Assembly: GCA_043228905.1 (NCBI GenBank)
Contig: JBHGNT010000001.1
Span: 20,956,001-21,020,000 of the forward strand
Reading direction: 5' to 3'
Source of the DNA: Azolla caroliniana
Lineage: Eukaryota > Polypodiophyta
DNA length: 64,000 nucleotides
A program made the translations under genes and the position numbers. A model generated the notes under the pieces. The model worked only from the letters and a program-made list of their open reading frames with translations, made no database searches and was not told the origin of the DNA. Positions 11,557 to 22,098 of this stretch are shown here, piece by piece. Position 1 is the first letter of the stretch; each line of letters opens with the position of its first letter.

Positions 11557-14500
11557 ATGGAAAAAGGAATGGCTAGCTTGCTTCCAACGGAGAAGCTCGA
11601 CCAAACCAACTACGCATCTTGGTCCTACAAGATGCACCAGTACCTGCTCAGACATGGTTACTGGAGCTATGTCGATGGAGCAAATGACACAGCACCCGAT
11701 TCGACACACAAAGACTTCCCGGCGTGGGAACAATCGGCGAGCAGAGTGCTATACTACTTCGCGTCTTGTGTGGGTGAACAGTTGCTAAGCTACGTTCGGG
11801 ATGCAAAAACGCCGAAGGGTGCATGGGAAAATCTAAAGAAGATTTTCGCCGCGAGCACCATAGCCAGGAAGCTTCAGCTTCGACAGGAGTTGAGCAACCT
11901 ACGACAATGCGATTTGTCGGTGGCTAACTATACCTCGAGGATTAAGGACATATGCGACTCCTTAGCTTCCATTGATGTGAACATCGAGGAAAGCGAGATG
12001 GGCCAGGTCTGTCTCGGGGGTTTGGCGTCAAAGTTCGGGGCGTTCCGAATTGCAGTGTGTACCCGGGAGAATACGCCGTCCTTTTTCGACTTACAGTCGA
12101 TGCTCCTGGTAGAGGAGAACCACGCGGGTGCATCGACGAGCACGCACACTGACAACAAGATGTTGTACACGGAGGGAGAAACGCCCCATGGTCGTGGCGG
12201 ACGAGACGAGTCGGTACGCAATGCAGACGGTCGACGGGATCAAGGAAGAACGCATCGAAGTGATGCCGACAGCAATTCCGGACCCTTCGGAAACAGGGGG
12301 AGTCGAGGCGACGAGAACCAGAAAGGGAAATCCGCCACGGAATGCTGGTACTGTGGCAAGAAAGGGCACAGGGAGAGCGAGTGCTGGAAGAAGCACGCCG
12401 AGTCGGAGAGGTCTGGTTCCGGACATACCGACAAAGGAAATCGGTAGCGATCGCACTACGCCGAAGGATCCGGAAAAGCTAGAAAAGGGTCAGTCTTCGT
12501 GACGAGACACGAAGCAAACTCAATGAAACAGTCCGCCCCAAAATCAGACGAGGTGTGGTATGTCGACTCCGGCGCGTCAAACCACATGACGTGCCACAAG
12601 GAGTTGTTCTCATACCTTGAGAAACCAACACAACCAGGAGTAGTCGCAACTGGAGACGACACTCTGCATCCGATCGCGAATGTCGGTGAAGTTCCCTTGA
12701 GCCATGTCGGGCAGAAAGGGAAACTTATGAACGTGTTACACGTCCCGACCATCACGAAGAATCTGGTGTCGGTCGGGCAGATCGTCGACCAGGGGATGCA
12801 GGTTCGGTTTACGCATCTTGGGTGCTTCATTGAGGAAGAAGGCTGTATTATTGCACAAGGGCGCAAAGATGGGAGGATGTTTATCCTCGACTCTACTGAC
12901 GGTGGCACCGCAATGTTCGCGAAGGGACAAAAAGTCGAGTCAGACATCGACTTATGGCACAAATGGATAGGCCAGGTCAACTACCAGCGGCTTCAAGACC
13001 TGCAATCGAAACAAGTGGTGTTTGGATTGCCCAAATTTAGTGGCCGGAAGGCACAAATTAGTGAAGCCTGCCAGCTTGGGAAGCAACACTGACTTCCTTT
13101 CCCAAACGAGCGTAATCGGAGCCGGAATAAGCTAGACTTGATACACTCTGATGTGTGGGGGCCGGCACAAAACGTTAGTCTTGGCGGGAGCCGATATTTT
13201 GTTTCCTTCATCGACGACTACACGCGGCACACGTGGATCTACCTCATTGAGAGGAAAAGCGAAGTCTTCGACTGTTTCCAGGACCTCAAAGGGTTCGTGG
13301 AAACGGAAACAGGAAGAAAGATCAAGTGCCTGTGGTGTGATGGCGGAAAAGAATACTTTTCCGGTCAATTCAACGGTTATCTACAACAGATGGGAATTCA
13401 GCGCGAATTCAGTTGTAGATACACGTCGGAGCAAAACGGCGTGGCCGAGAGAAAAAATCGGTCGGTTGTGGAAGCTGCACGCGCAATACTGGAGGAGAAG
13501 AGCTTGCCCAATTTCTATTGGGCCGAGGCGGTAAGAACCGTTGTATACATCCAGAACCGGATCGGAGAAAAAGTGTCCGCGCATGAGCTATACTTTGGAA
13601 CAAAGCCGAACTTGCGACACTTACGAGTTTTTAGTAGCATTGCGTATGTACATGTGCCGAAGGAGAAAAGGAGGAAGTTAGACGCAAAAGCCGAGAAGTG
13701 TATCTTGGTCGGCTATTCGGACAAGCAGAAGGGTTATAAGTGCTATAACCCGCGTACCAAACAACCGTGCGTGAGCCACGACGTTGTGTTTGATGAGTCC
13801 GCGTCCTGGTACTTGCCTCCGACTCCGGACCTCACCTCCAATCCGAGTTCTGACAATGAGGATAGCGAGGCCGAGGTGCCTCCGGCTGAGCTTGAAATTG
13901 GGACCCCCGAAGAGAGTCCAATTTCGGTTCGGTTAAGTGGACCGAATGGACGATTGAGTCGGTACGACTAGTCCGATGAAGAGCCGGCGAGTAATGGAGA
14001 CTCGTCCGTGCATTCCCCGTGTAGGAAGCCAAGGAGACGGCTTACGCCTGAAGAGAAAGGGAAGAAGAAGGTGTCAGATTCGGCACGGATAGGAACGGGT
14101 CGGACCGACACGAGTCTAACTTCGAGGGAAGCAGCGACGGGCCTTCAGGAATGAAGTCCGCGTCGGTCGAGAAGACCTTGACATCGGCAAATGACCGATT
14201 ACGCCGATCTACCCGCCAAAAGAACCCAGTTCTGTGGTTTGGATACAACGAGTACATGGCGCATCACTATGCATACATGACCCGTGTAGCGGAAGTGCGT
14301 GAGCCGGGGAGCTACGCAGAAGCGGCAAAGGACGCGAATTGGCGCGCCGCGATGGAGGAAGAGATGCACGCATTGGCAGAAAACGAGACTTGGGATCTTG
14401 TTGACGCACCAAAGGGTGTGAAGCTGATTGGATGTAGGTGGGTGTACAAGGTCAAGTACAACACCGACGGCTCGGTCAACCGATACAAGGCCTAGTTAGT

Positions 14501-15047
14501 GGCAAAAGGCTACGCACAGAAACACGGCATCGACTACAATGAGATGTTCGCGCCGGTCGGAAAGATGACGACCGTCTGTGTTTTGCTTGCAGTAGCCGCG
14601 GCCAAGGGGTGGCACCTACATCAGATGGATGTAAAGAATGCATTCCTGCAAGGTGAGCTTGAGGACCAAGTGTACATGGTACAACCCCCCGGATTTCACT
14701 CCGGACCAAACACGTCGGCAGTATGCCGATTGAAGAAGTCTCTTTACGGACTGAAGCAAGCCCCACGCGCCTGGAATGCAAAAATCACGCATCGGCTGCG
14801 TCGGATGGGCTTTGCGACTTCAAAATCGGACTCCTCGTTGTTCATTCGAAAAGGTCGACCCGGGCCGGTTAGTTTTTTACTCTATGTTGATGACTTGGTC
14901 ATCACCGGCGCCGACCTAGGTGAGATCAACCGCGTGAAGCTCTAGCTTTCGGCATCATTCGACATGAAGGATCTGGGGGACCTTCATTACTTCCTCGGGA
15001 TCGAAGTGATCCGCACCCCCGAAGGCATACTAATCAGCCAACGTCAT
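11557..15047 (+). pseudogene. copia gag-PR-IN-RT polyprotein of the outer element, 5' part
   Basis: The start at 11557 follows a short leader. Gag carries YASWSYKMHQYL and a knuckle, CWYCGKKGHRESEC, near 12345. Protease WYVDSGASNHMT is near 12555. Integrase runs 12950-13900 with HSDVWGP, a D/E region and GVAERKNR. RT begins near 14340 and includes YVDD near 14885. One frame holds to about 13970, then a frameshift moves it before 14151. Stops lie at 12445, 13090, 13969, 14493 and 14943. By comparison with relatives, 14493 was CAG (Gln). The sequence is cut by the nested copia at 15048 and resumes at 20383. Confidence 0.9.
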
Positions 15048-15655
15048 TGTTGGGATTACGGTCCCTTTCGGATGGGATGGTCGGATGTTGGAGATGAATG
15101 CCGACAAGCCCGGTTGCGGTTTCGGAACCGGATGATGAAGACCCCGGCTTTGGAGCCGGATGACGAATGTACCCGGAGAGAGATCCGGATGTGGGGACAT
15201 ATCTGTGAATATGTTTGCCAAGGGCCCTTGAGGCTATAGTTGTAAATAGCCCCAAAGTCATATGTGTATAAATATGACTTAGGGCAAACAGTTTTAATGT
15301 TGCTGATCATTTTTCTGTTTTTCCACTCAAGAGGAGTGAAGAGAGAGCAGTCGCGAGAGAGATAGAGCGTGAGAGAAGAAGAGGTCGACGCCTCTGTGTA
15401 TTTCCGCCGCCTGTGGCGAGGACAGCGAGCTCAAGGTCGTCGCCTTGCAGCTCGCCATTGTATACTTCTCTGTGCATAGTTTTGGTTCGGAGTCGTGTAC
15501 TCCCGTGGTTTTTCCCGTACAGGGTTTTCCACGTTAAATCGTGTGTCCACTTATTTTCTTCTGCATTTCCCATTTTTTCTGCAACAACGATTCGTGTGTT
15601 TCCTCGGTTGTGGCCGAGTGGTGAAGTTTGGAAAGTGTCGATTAATTTTCCATCA
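15048..15655 (+). mobile_element. 5' LTR of the nested copia
   Basis: It runs from tgttgggatt to ttccatca. A TATA-like 'gtgtataaatatgac' is near 15265 and a GA-rich stretch follows it. Confidence 0.95.
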
Positions 15656-15658
15656 ATT

Positions 15659-15670
15659 TGGTATCAGAGC
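15659..15670 (+). other. primer-binding site, initiator tRNA-Met type
   Basis: tggtatcagagc begins three bases after the LTR end. Confidence 0.95.
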
Positions 15671-15685
15671 GGGCTGCTGCAGAAA

Positions 15686-18600
15686 ATGGAAGCCGACGGC
15701 AGCGGGCAGCCGGGGATGATGGTGCTGAATGCGCAGAATTACGCCGACTGGAAGATCAAGATGGAGGATCTTCTGATTGTTTGGGACCTGTACGAACCGA
15801 TTGACAGGTCAGAAATACCGAAGGGGGTACTTGAGTCGGAATGGAAGCTTCTGAACCGGAAAGCCGTTGCAACCATTCGGCAATACGTCGACGTGAGCGT
15901 TCTACAACATGTGGCGAACGACACCAACGCATATGAGATGTGGCGGAAGCTGTCGGGCCTCTACGAGAGGAAGAATGTATTGAACCGGACCTCCCTGATG
16001 AGGAAGATAGTGAACCTCAAGTACCGGGACGGCGAGAGTATGGTGGAACACGTAAGCACGTTCATGGGATTCGTGAACCAGCTTGCGGCGATCAAGTTCC
16101 CGTTGGAGGATGCAATGCAAGCCATCATCCTGATGTGTACATTACCGGAAAGCTGGGAGAACTTGGTGGTGACTCTCAGCACCTCCTGCACGGAAGATAA
16201 CTTGTCCCTACAAACGGTAAAGACAAGTATTTTGAACGAAGAAGCGCGTCGGAGAGATAAAGAACCGGCCTCCGACTCGAAAGCGCTGCTTACCGAATTG
16301 GAACGGGGAAGACAATGGAACCGGAGTCCGCAAAGACGAGAGAAGTCGGGGACCCGGTCGAAGTCAAGAGGAAGACCCACGTGCTTCCACTGTGGGAAGC
16401 CGGGGCACTTCCGAAAGAATTGTCGGCATTACCGAAAGGACAACGGAGCCGACGACACCGATTCGAAGAAGTCACCGGAGAGAAACGGTGCACACCGGGG
16501 AGCCACGGACCGGAGAGGTCCGGATCGGCGAGGGCAGGATCGGAAAGGAACGACGGCACTCGCGGCAAGTGAGGAAGAAATCATGCTCATCACCGAAGAA
16601 GGTGAACTAAACATTGCCGGCGATGAGACGACCTGGGTGGTCGATTCCGGAGCATCGTTCCACCTGACCCCGGAGAGAAGATACTTCTCATCCTACACAG
16701 CCGGTGAACATGGCTGTGTTCGGATGGGAAATGAAGGTACGTGCCGGATTGCCGGCATAGGAGACGTGTGGTTGACAACCCCGACCGGATGCAAAATGCT
16801 GCTGAAGGATGTCCGACACGTTCCGGAGGTTCGATTGAACCTGATTTCGGCCGGGAGGCTAGACGATGAAGGCTACACAGGTAGCATCCGGAACGGCGTA
16901 ATGAAGTTCAGCAAGGGGAGCCTGATAGTGGCTCGGGCCCGGAAAGACAACACACTGTACCTGATGAATGCCCGGTTATGTCCGGAAGAGCTGAATGTGG
17001 CAGCCGACACTGCTAGTGAGCTGTGGCACAAAAGACTGTGCCACATGAGTGAGAAGGGGATGAAGAGGCTTGCAGAAGACAACCTTATTCCAGTGAAGCA
17101 CGTGCACCTGGAGAAGTGCACCGATTGCCTGGCCGGTAAGCAGAACCGAGCCTCCTTCCACTCAAGGCCACCGACGAGACGTAGTGTACCATTGGAGTTG
17201 GTACACACTTATGTGTGTCAGGTAGAAACGAAGTCACATGGCGGAGCCCAGTACTTCGTAACATTCATTGATGATCACAGCCGGAAGCTGTGGACGGCAC
17301 CGTTGAAGACAAAGGACCAAGTGTTGTGCGTCTTCAAAGAACTCCACGCGAGAGTGGAAAGGGAATCCGGCAAGAAGCTGAAAGCGATACGAGCGGATAA
17401 CGGAGGGGAATACCGGGGGCAGTTCGCGGAGTACTGTCGCTCGAAGGGTATCCGGCTCGAGTTTACTGTGCCGAAGACGCCGGAACTGAACGGGCTGGCC
17501 GAGAGGATGAACCGGACCATAATGGAGAGGGTCCGGAGTATGCTGGCGCATGCGGAATTACCCAAGGGGTTTTGGGCTGAGGCGATGTCGACGGCGACAT
17601 ACGTGATAAACAGATCACCCTCAGTACCTTTGGACGGAGACACGCCGCAGAGAGTGTGGACCGGTAGGGAAGTATCCTACCGGCATCTGAAGGTGTTCGG
17701 GTGTCTCGCATACGTGCATGTGGCAAAGGACCGGAGAGGAAAGCTAGATCCAAAGACCCGGCCATGCATATTCCTCGGTTACGGCGATGACGAGTTCGGC
17801 TACCGAGTATGGGACCCGGTCGACAAGAAGATATTCCGGAGTCGTGATATCATCTTCATGGAGAACAAGACACTCGCCGACTGGGAGTCGGAGAAGAAGA
17901 TGAAGAGCTCCAAGTCGACCGGTGAGGATCAACTCTACGAGGAGCAGTCCCGACCGGCAAGGGACCGGTTAGCACTCGAGGATCCGGCCGAAGACGGTGA
18001 AGAAACAGAACCGGCCGAAGAAGATGAAAATGATACCGGAACCGGCCCCGATCCCGAAATGGATTCGGATGAAGAAGAATCGGAAGAACCGGTTACCGAA
18101 GCTCCGGAACGGAGATATCCTCTAAGAGAGAGAAGGGCCCCCCGGAGATTTCCGGAACCAGAGCACGTGCTGCTAACCGACGAGGGGGAGCCGGAGAGCT
18201 TTGAAGAAGCAAAGCATGACACCCAGAGCCGCAGGTGGTTGAGTGCCATGCAGGACGAGATGGATTCCCTGCATGAGAACCACACATATGAACTTGTGGA
18301 GTTGCCGAAAGGAAAGCGGGCACTTCGAAACAAGTGGGTGTACAAGCTGAAACCGGGAGATGTCGGAAACCCCCCGAGATACAAAGCCAGGATCGTGGTG
18401 AAGGGGTTTCAGCAGAAGAAGGGCGTCGACTTCGACGAGATATTTGCCCCGGTAGTGAAGATGACCTCCATCCGGACGGTGCTGAGCATAGCGGCAAGCA
18501 TGGACCTCGAGGTAGAACAGATGGACGTGAAGACGGCATTCCTTCACGGTGACCTCGAAGAAGAGATCTACATGCAGCAACCGGAAGGATTCGAGAAGAA

Positions 18601-19759
18601 AGGGAAGGAGCACCTGGTATGCCGGTTGAAGAAGAGCCTTTACGGACTGAAGCAGGCTCCCCGGCAATGGTACCGGAAGTTCGACTCCTTCATGACCGAC
18701 GAAGGGTACCTCAAAACGCAGTCCGACCACTGCGTGTTTGTGAAGAAGTTCGAAGGAGGAGACTTTCTAATACTCCTCCTGTACGTGGACGACATGTTGA
18801 TCGTCGGACGGGACCAGGTCAAGATACGGATGCTGAAGAAGGCTCTTCACCGAACCTTCTCAATGAAGGACTTGGGTCCGGCGAGACAAATACTAGGGAT
18901 GCACATCATCCGGGACCGGAGCAAGAAGCAGTTGTGGCTGTCACAGGAGAAGTACGTGACAAAGGTGCTTAAACGGTTCAACATGTCGGAAGCAAGACCG
19001 GTCGGATCGACCCTCCCGGCAAACTGCAAGCTGTCCAGCAAGCAAAGCCCCAAGACAAAGGCTGAGAAGAAGGACATGATGAAAGTGCCATATGCCTCTG
19101 CCGTCGGAAGCTTGATGTACGCAATGGTGTGTACAAGACCGGACATCGGATACGCAGTCGGAGTGGTGAGCCGGTACATGAGCAATCCCGGCAAAGAGCA
19201 TTGGAACGCGGCCAAGTGGATACTCCGATACCTGAAGGGCACGACAAACGTGTGCCTCCGATTCGGCTCCGGTAAGCCCGAACTCGACGGCTTCACCGAT
19301 TCGGATATGTCGGCTGATGCAGATACCAGCCGGTCCACATCAGGGTATGTGATGACGTATGCAGGGGGAGCGGTTTCATGGCAGTCGAGGCTGCAGAAGA
19401 CGGTTGCGTTGTCAACCACGGAGGCGGAGTACATGGCGGCTGTTGAAGCCGGCAAGGAAATAATATGGATGAAGGACTTCATTAGAGAGCTCGGTATCCG
19501 GCAGGAGGAGTACCGACTCTACTGCGACAGTCAGAGTGCAATCCACCTTGCGAAGAACGCGGCCTATCACTCCCGGACGAAGCACATCCAGCGACGATAT
19601 CACTGGATCCGGGAAAGGATAGAAGACAAGGAGTTCGTGCTGACGAAGGTCCACACGGACGAGAACGGGTCGGATATGCTGACCAAGGTGCTCACACCCG
19701 ACAAGCTGGAAGCATGCCGGAAGAGGATCGGATTGGAGAGACATCCCATGCCGAAGTGA
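15686..19759 (+). CDS. copia gag-PR-IN-RT-RNase H polyprotein, full length
   Basis: The 1357 codons are uninterrupted. I chose the ATG at 15686 because it follows the primer site by 15 bases. Upstream in-frame codons lie in the LTR. Approximate residues: gag 15-200; knuckle CFHCGKPGHFRKNC 233-246; protease DSGASF from 320; integrase zinc site H448, H453, C478, C481; integrase core 505-640; RT 850-1100 with YVDD at 1033-1036; RNase H 1200-1320. The last two integrase catalytic residues are D571 and E606, with the usual 35-residue spacing. The first is replaced: residue 509 is Tyr (codon tat, 17210-17212) where relatives in this window have Asp in HTDV. The product should form particles and copy its RNA but is predicted to be integration-defective unless complemented. 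The stop overlaps the polypurine tract. Confidence 0.95.
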   Translation: MEADGSGQPGMMVLNAQNYADWKIKMEDLLIVWDLYEPIDRSEIPKGVLESEWKLLNRKAVATIRQYVDVSVLQHVANDTNAYEMWRKLSGLYERKNVLNRTSLMRKIVNLKYRDGESMVEHVSTFMGFVNQLAAIKFPLEDAMQAIILMCTLPESWENLVVTLSTSCTEDNLSLQTVKTSILNEEARRRDKEPASDSKALLTELERGRQWNRSPQRREKSGTRSKSRGRPTCFHCGKPGHFRKNCRHYRKDNGADDTDSKKSPERNGAHRGATDRRGPDRRGQDRKGTTALAASEEEIMLITEEGELNIAGDETTWVVDSGASFHLTPERRYFSSYTAGEHGCVRMGNEGTCRIAGIGDVWLTTPTGCKMLLKDVRHVPEVRLNLISAGRLDDEGYTGSIRNGVMKFSKGSLIVARARKDNTLYLMNARLCPEELNVAADTASELWHKRLCHMSEKGMKRLAEDNLIPVKHVHLEKCTDCLAGKQNRASFHSRPPTRRSVPLELVHTYVCQVETKSHGGAQYFVTFIDDHSRKLWTAPLKTKDQVLCVFKELHARVERESGKKLKAIRADNGGEYRGQFAEYCRSKGIRLEFTVPKTPELNGLAERMNRTIMERVRSMLAHAELPKGFWAEAMSTATYVINRSPSVPLDGDTPQRVWTGREVSYRHLKVFGCLAYVHVAKDRRGKLDPKTRPCIFLGYGDDEFGYRVWDPVDKKIFRSRDIIFMENKTLADWESEKKMKSSKSTGEDQLYEEQSRPARDRLALEDPAEDGEETEPAEEDENDTGTGPDPEMDSDEEESEEPVTEAPERRYPLRERRAPRRFPEPEHVLLTDEGEPESFEEAKHDTQSRRWLSAMQDEMDSLHENHTYELVELPKGKRALRNKWVYKLKPGDVGNPPRYKARIVVKGFQQKKGVDFDEIFAPVVKMTSIRTVLSIAASMDLEVEQMDVKTAFLHGDLEEEIYMQQPEGFEKKGKEHLVCRLKKSLYGLKQAPRQWYRKFDSFMTDEGYLKTQSDHCVFVKKFEGGDFLILLLYVDDMLIVGRDQVKIRMLKKALHRTFSMKDLGPARQILGMHIIRDRSKKQLWLSQEKYVTKVLKRFNMSEARPVGSTLPANCKLSSKQSPKTKAEKKDMMKVPYASAVGSLMYAMVCTRPDIGYAVGVVSRYMSNPGKEHWNAAKWILRYLKGTTNVCLRFGSGKPELDGFTDSDMSADADTSRSTSGYVMTYAGGAVSWQSRLQKTVALSTTEAEYMAAVEAGKEIIWMKDFIRELGIRQEEYRLYCDSQSAIHLAKNAAYHSRTKHIQRRYHWIRERIEDKEFVLTKVHTDENGSDMLTKVLTPDKLEACRKRIGLERHPMPK

Positions 19760-19769
19760 AGGGGGAGTT
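19758..19769 (+). other. polypurine tract of the nested copia
   Basis: gaagggggagtt overlaps the polyprotein stop codon and abuts the 3' LTR. Confidence 0.9.
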
Positions 19770-20377
19770 TGTTGGGATTACGGTCCCTTTCGGATGGGAT
19801 GGTCGGATGTTGGAGATGAATGCCGACAAGCCCGGTTGCGGTTTCGGAACCGGATGATGAAGACCCCGGCTTCGGAGCCGGATGACGAATGTACCCGGAG
19901 AGAGATCCGGATGTGGGGACATATCTGTGAATATGTTTGCCAAGGGCCCTTGAGGCTATAGTTGTAAATAGCCCCAAAGTCATATGTGTATAAATATGAC
20001 TTAGGGCAAACAGTTTTAATGTTGCTGATCATTTTTCTGTTTTTCCACTCAAGAGGAGTGAAGAGAGAGCAGCCGCGAGAGAGATAGAGCGTGAGAGAAG
20101 AAGAGGTCGATGCCTCTGTGTATTTCCGCCGCCTGTGGCGAGGACAACGAGCTCAAGGTCGTCGCCTTGCAGCTCGCCATTGTATACTTCTCTGTGCATA
20201 GTTTTGGTTCGGAGTCGTGTACTCCCGCGGTTTTTCCCGTACAGGGTTTTCCACGTTAAATCGTGTGTCCACTTATTTTCTTCTGCATTTCCCATTTTTT
20301 CTGCAACAACGATTCATGTGTTTCCTCGGTTGTGGCCGAGTGGTGAAGTTTGGAAAGTGTCGATTAATTTTCCATCA
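19770..20377 (+). mobile_element. 3' LTR of the nested copia
   Basis: It is 608 bp with the same ends as the 5' LTR and is followed by the target copy gtcat. Confidence 0.95.
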
Positions 20378-20382
20378 GTCAT

Positions 20383-21414
20383 TACGCGCTGAATATGCTC
20401 TTCAAATTCGGGATGGAAGACTGTAAGTCCGTCTCGACTCCTCTGGGCAGAACTGTCAAGCTTCGCCCCAATTCCGGCAAGGTTTGCGATCCGACAAGGT
20501 TCCGACAAGTTGTTGGAAGCCTTATCTACTTGACCATCACCCGACCCGATCTCAGTTATCCGGTCGGGGTGATCAGTCAGTTCATGGTGCGACCTACCGA
20601 GGAGCACCTTCAATGTGCGCAACACGTACTGCGGTACGTAAGCGGCACTAAGGACCGCGGACTGCTATATCGGACCGATACAACCCCGTAGTTGGTCGGC
20701 TACACTGATGCCGACTGGGCCGGCAATGTCGCCGATCACCGATCCACGTCCGGACATGCGTTCTCTCTTGGGAGTGCCGCGATAGCGTGGAGTAGCAAGA
20801 AGGAGCCGACAGTTGCACTGTCGAGCACCGAAGCCGAGTATAGAGGAGCGGCTGTCGCAACATGCGAAGCCATTTGGTTGAAGTGGCTACTTAAGGATTT
20901 GCAGGAGGAGGTGTCCGATCCAACGACGATCTACTGCGACAACCTCAGCAACATCCAACTCGCGAAGAACCCCGTCTTCCACGCACGGACCAAGCACATT
21001 GATGTGCACTACCATTTTGTCCGTGAGCGTGTCCTTTCTGGTGAAGTCGAACTTCAATATGTTCCGACAGATCGGCAGACCGCCGACATCTTCACCAAGC
21101 CTCTTGGTCTGGACAAGTTGCGGCAATTTTTGAGTGCGCTTGGGTTGCGTCACTTCGACGTGCCGAACTTGAGGGGGAGAAACGTCCCAGATGACCACGA
21201 AAGGGAGCAGGAAAGGAGCGGAAAAGACCTCGAATCGGATGAAGAAGCCAAGAGCGGATCCGTGGAAGAGTCTGAAAGCGGACACAAGGGGAGTAGCCGA
21301 AAGAAAGAGCCAAAGCCAACCAGGCATGGGGGAGATGAAGCCTTCAAGGGCGAGAAGACCAAAGACGAGTTGGAGATAGCCAACTCGGATGAGAGCTCGG
21401 ACGAGAGCGACTAG
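20383..21414 (+). pseudogene. outer copia RT end, RNase H and charged C-terminal tail
   Basis: The frame continues from 15047 once the nested copia and one gtcat copy are removed. It covers the end of RT, then RNase H with [18 protein letters not shown] and [12 protein letters not shown]. One stop at 20689 replaces a Gln codon present in the relative at 62980. After RNase H comes a tail of about 85 residues rich in Asp, Glu, Lys and Ser that ends ESSDESD. The tail is also found in the minus-strand relative at 53449-54699, so it belongs to the family. Confidence 0.9.
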
Positions 21415-21520
21415 AAGGATCGAAGCGCGCGGAGTCGAACAGGCCGAGGAGCGCGAGCGAGGCGTGGAGCTAGGAGAAGCCGGAGCGTAGGTCCGGCAGA
21501 GCAGGCGGAACCTCAAGTTG

Positions 21521-21534
21521 AGCTTGAGGGGGAG
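21521..21534 (+). other. polypurine tract of the outer copia
   Basis: agcttgagggggag lies directly before the 3' LTR. Confidence 0.9.
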
Positions 21535-21948
21535 TGTTGAGAGACAAGCTCAACATTTGTGCGTAATATGATGCGTAACCAGTGCGTAGACTGGGTGCAT
21601 AAAACCGGTACGCAGACCGCTGCGTAGAAAGGCCGTATCGGTGCGTAGACCGAAAGGCCGTTAGAAAGATATTCCTCATAAGGAATAGTTTTGGGAGTAA
21701 GTGTCGAGGCTCATTTATGAGTAGTCAAGTACTGTCAGTACTTGTGTCAGCCCACTGTCAGGGCTTGTATAAAAGTGCTCACTGAGCACATCCTATGTAC
21801 AGATTGAGTATTATTTTTCGAATTTAAGTCCTTGTGTTACTCTCTCTCTGTCTCTCCCCTGCGTACTGTGAAGACCTAAGCTTTCCATTAAACCTGCGTT
21901 TTCTGTTGTTCGGTTTTCCTATATTGCTTCCGCACGCCATTCTTTTCA
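21535..21948 (+). mobile_element. 3' LTR of the outer copia
   Basis: It is 414 bp, collinear with the 5' LTR, and is followed by the target copy attct. Confidence 0.95.
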
Positions 21949-22098
21949 ATTCTCGACATGGTGGTAGGTCACGAATGCTACAGCTTTCTAGACGGGTTCA
22001 GAGGTTACAACCAAATCAGAATGCACCCAAATGATCAGGAGAAAACAACATTTGTCACGGAATGGGGTGTTTTCGTAGCAGAAGTAATGATATTCGGA
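21949..22098 (+). pseudogene. Tat-like gypsy RT, continuation, then truncated
   Basis: It continues the RT from 11060 with SFLDGFRGYNQI, DQEKTTFVTEWG and a degenerate MIFG. It stops near 22098 where a minus-strand element begins. The catalytic box, RNase H, integrase and 3' LTR of this gypsy are absent from the window. Confidence 0.85.

Larger units (their letters stand above)
15048..20377 (+). mobile_element. young nested Ty1/copia (Tork/Tnt1-like), structurally complete
   Basis: It is 5330 bp with two 608-bp LTRs, target duplication gtcat (15043-15047 and 20378-20382), primer site, polypurine tract and one open polyprotein. I count 6 differences between the LTRs (about 1%), so the insertion is recent. 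It interrupts the RT of the outer copia, whose frame is restored on removal. Confidence 0.97.
11061..21948 (+). mobile_element. Ty1/copia inserted in the gypsy RT, itself holding a younger copia
   Basis: Both LTRs are 414 bp and start tgttgagaga. The target duplication attct lies at 11056-11060 and 21949-21953, and removing the element rejoins the gypsy RT frame. A hand count gives about 14 differences between the LTRs (about 3%). The body without the nested copia is about 5.5 kb. Confidence 0.95.
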
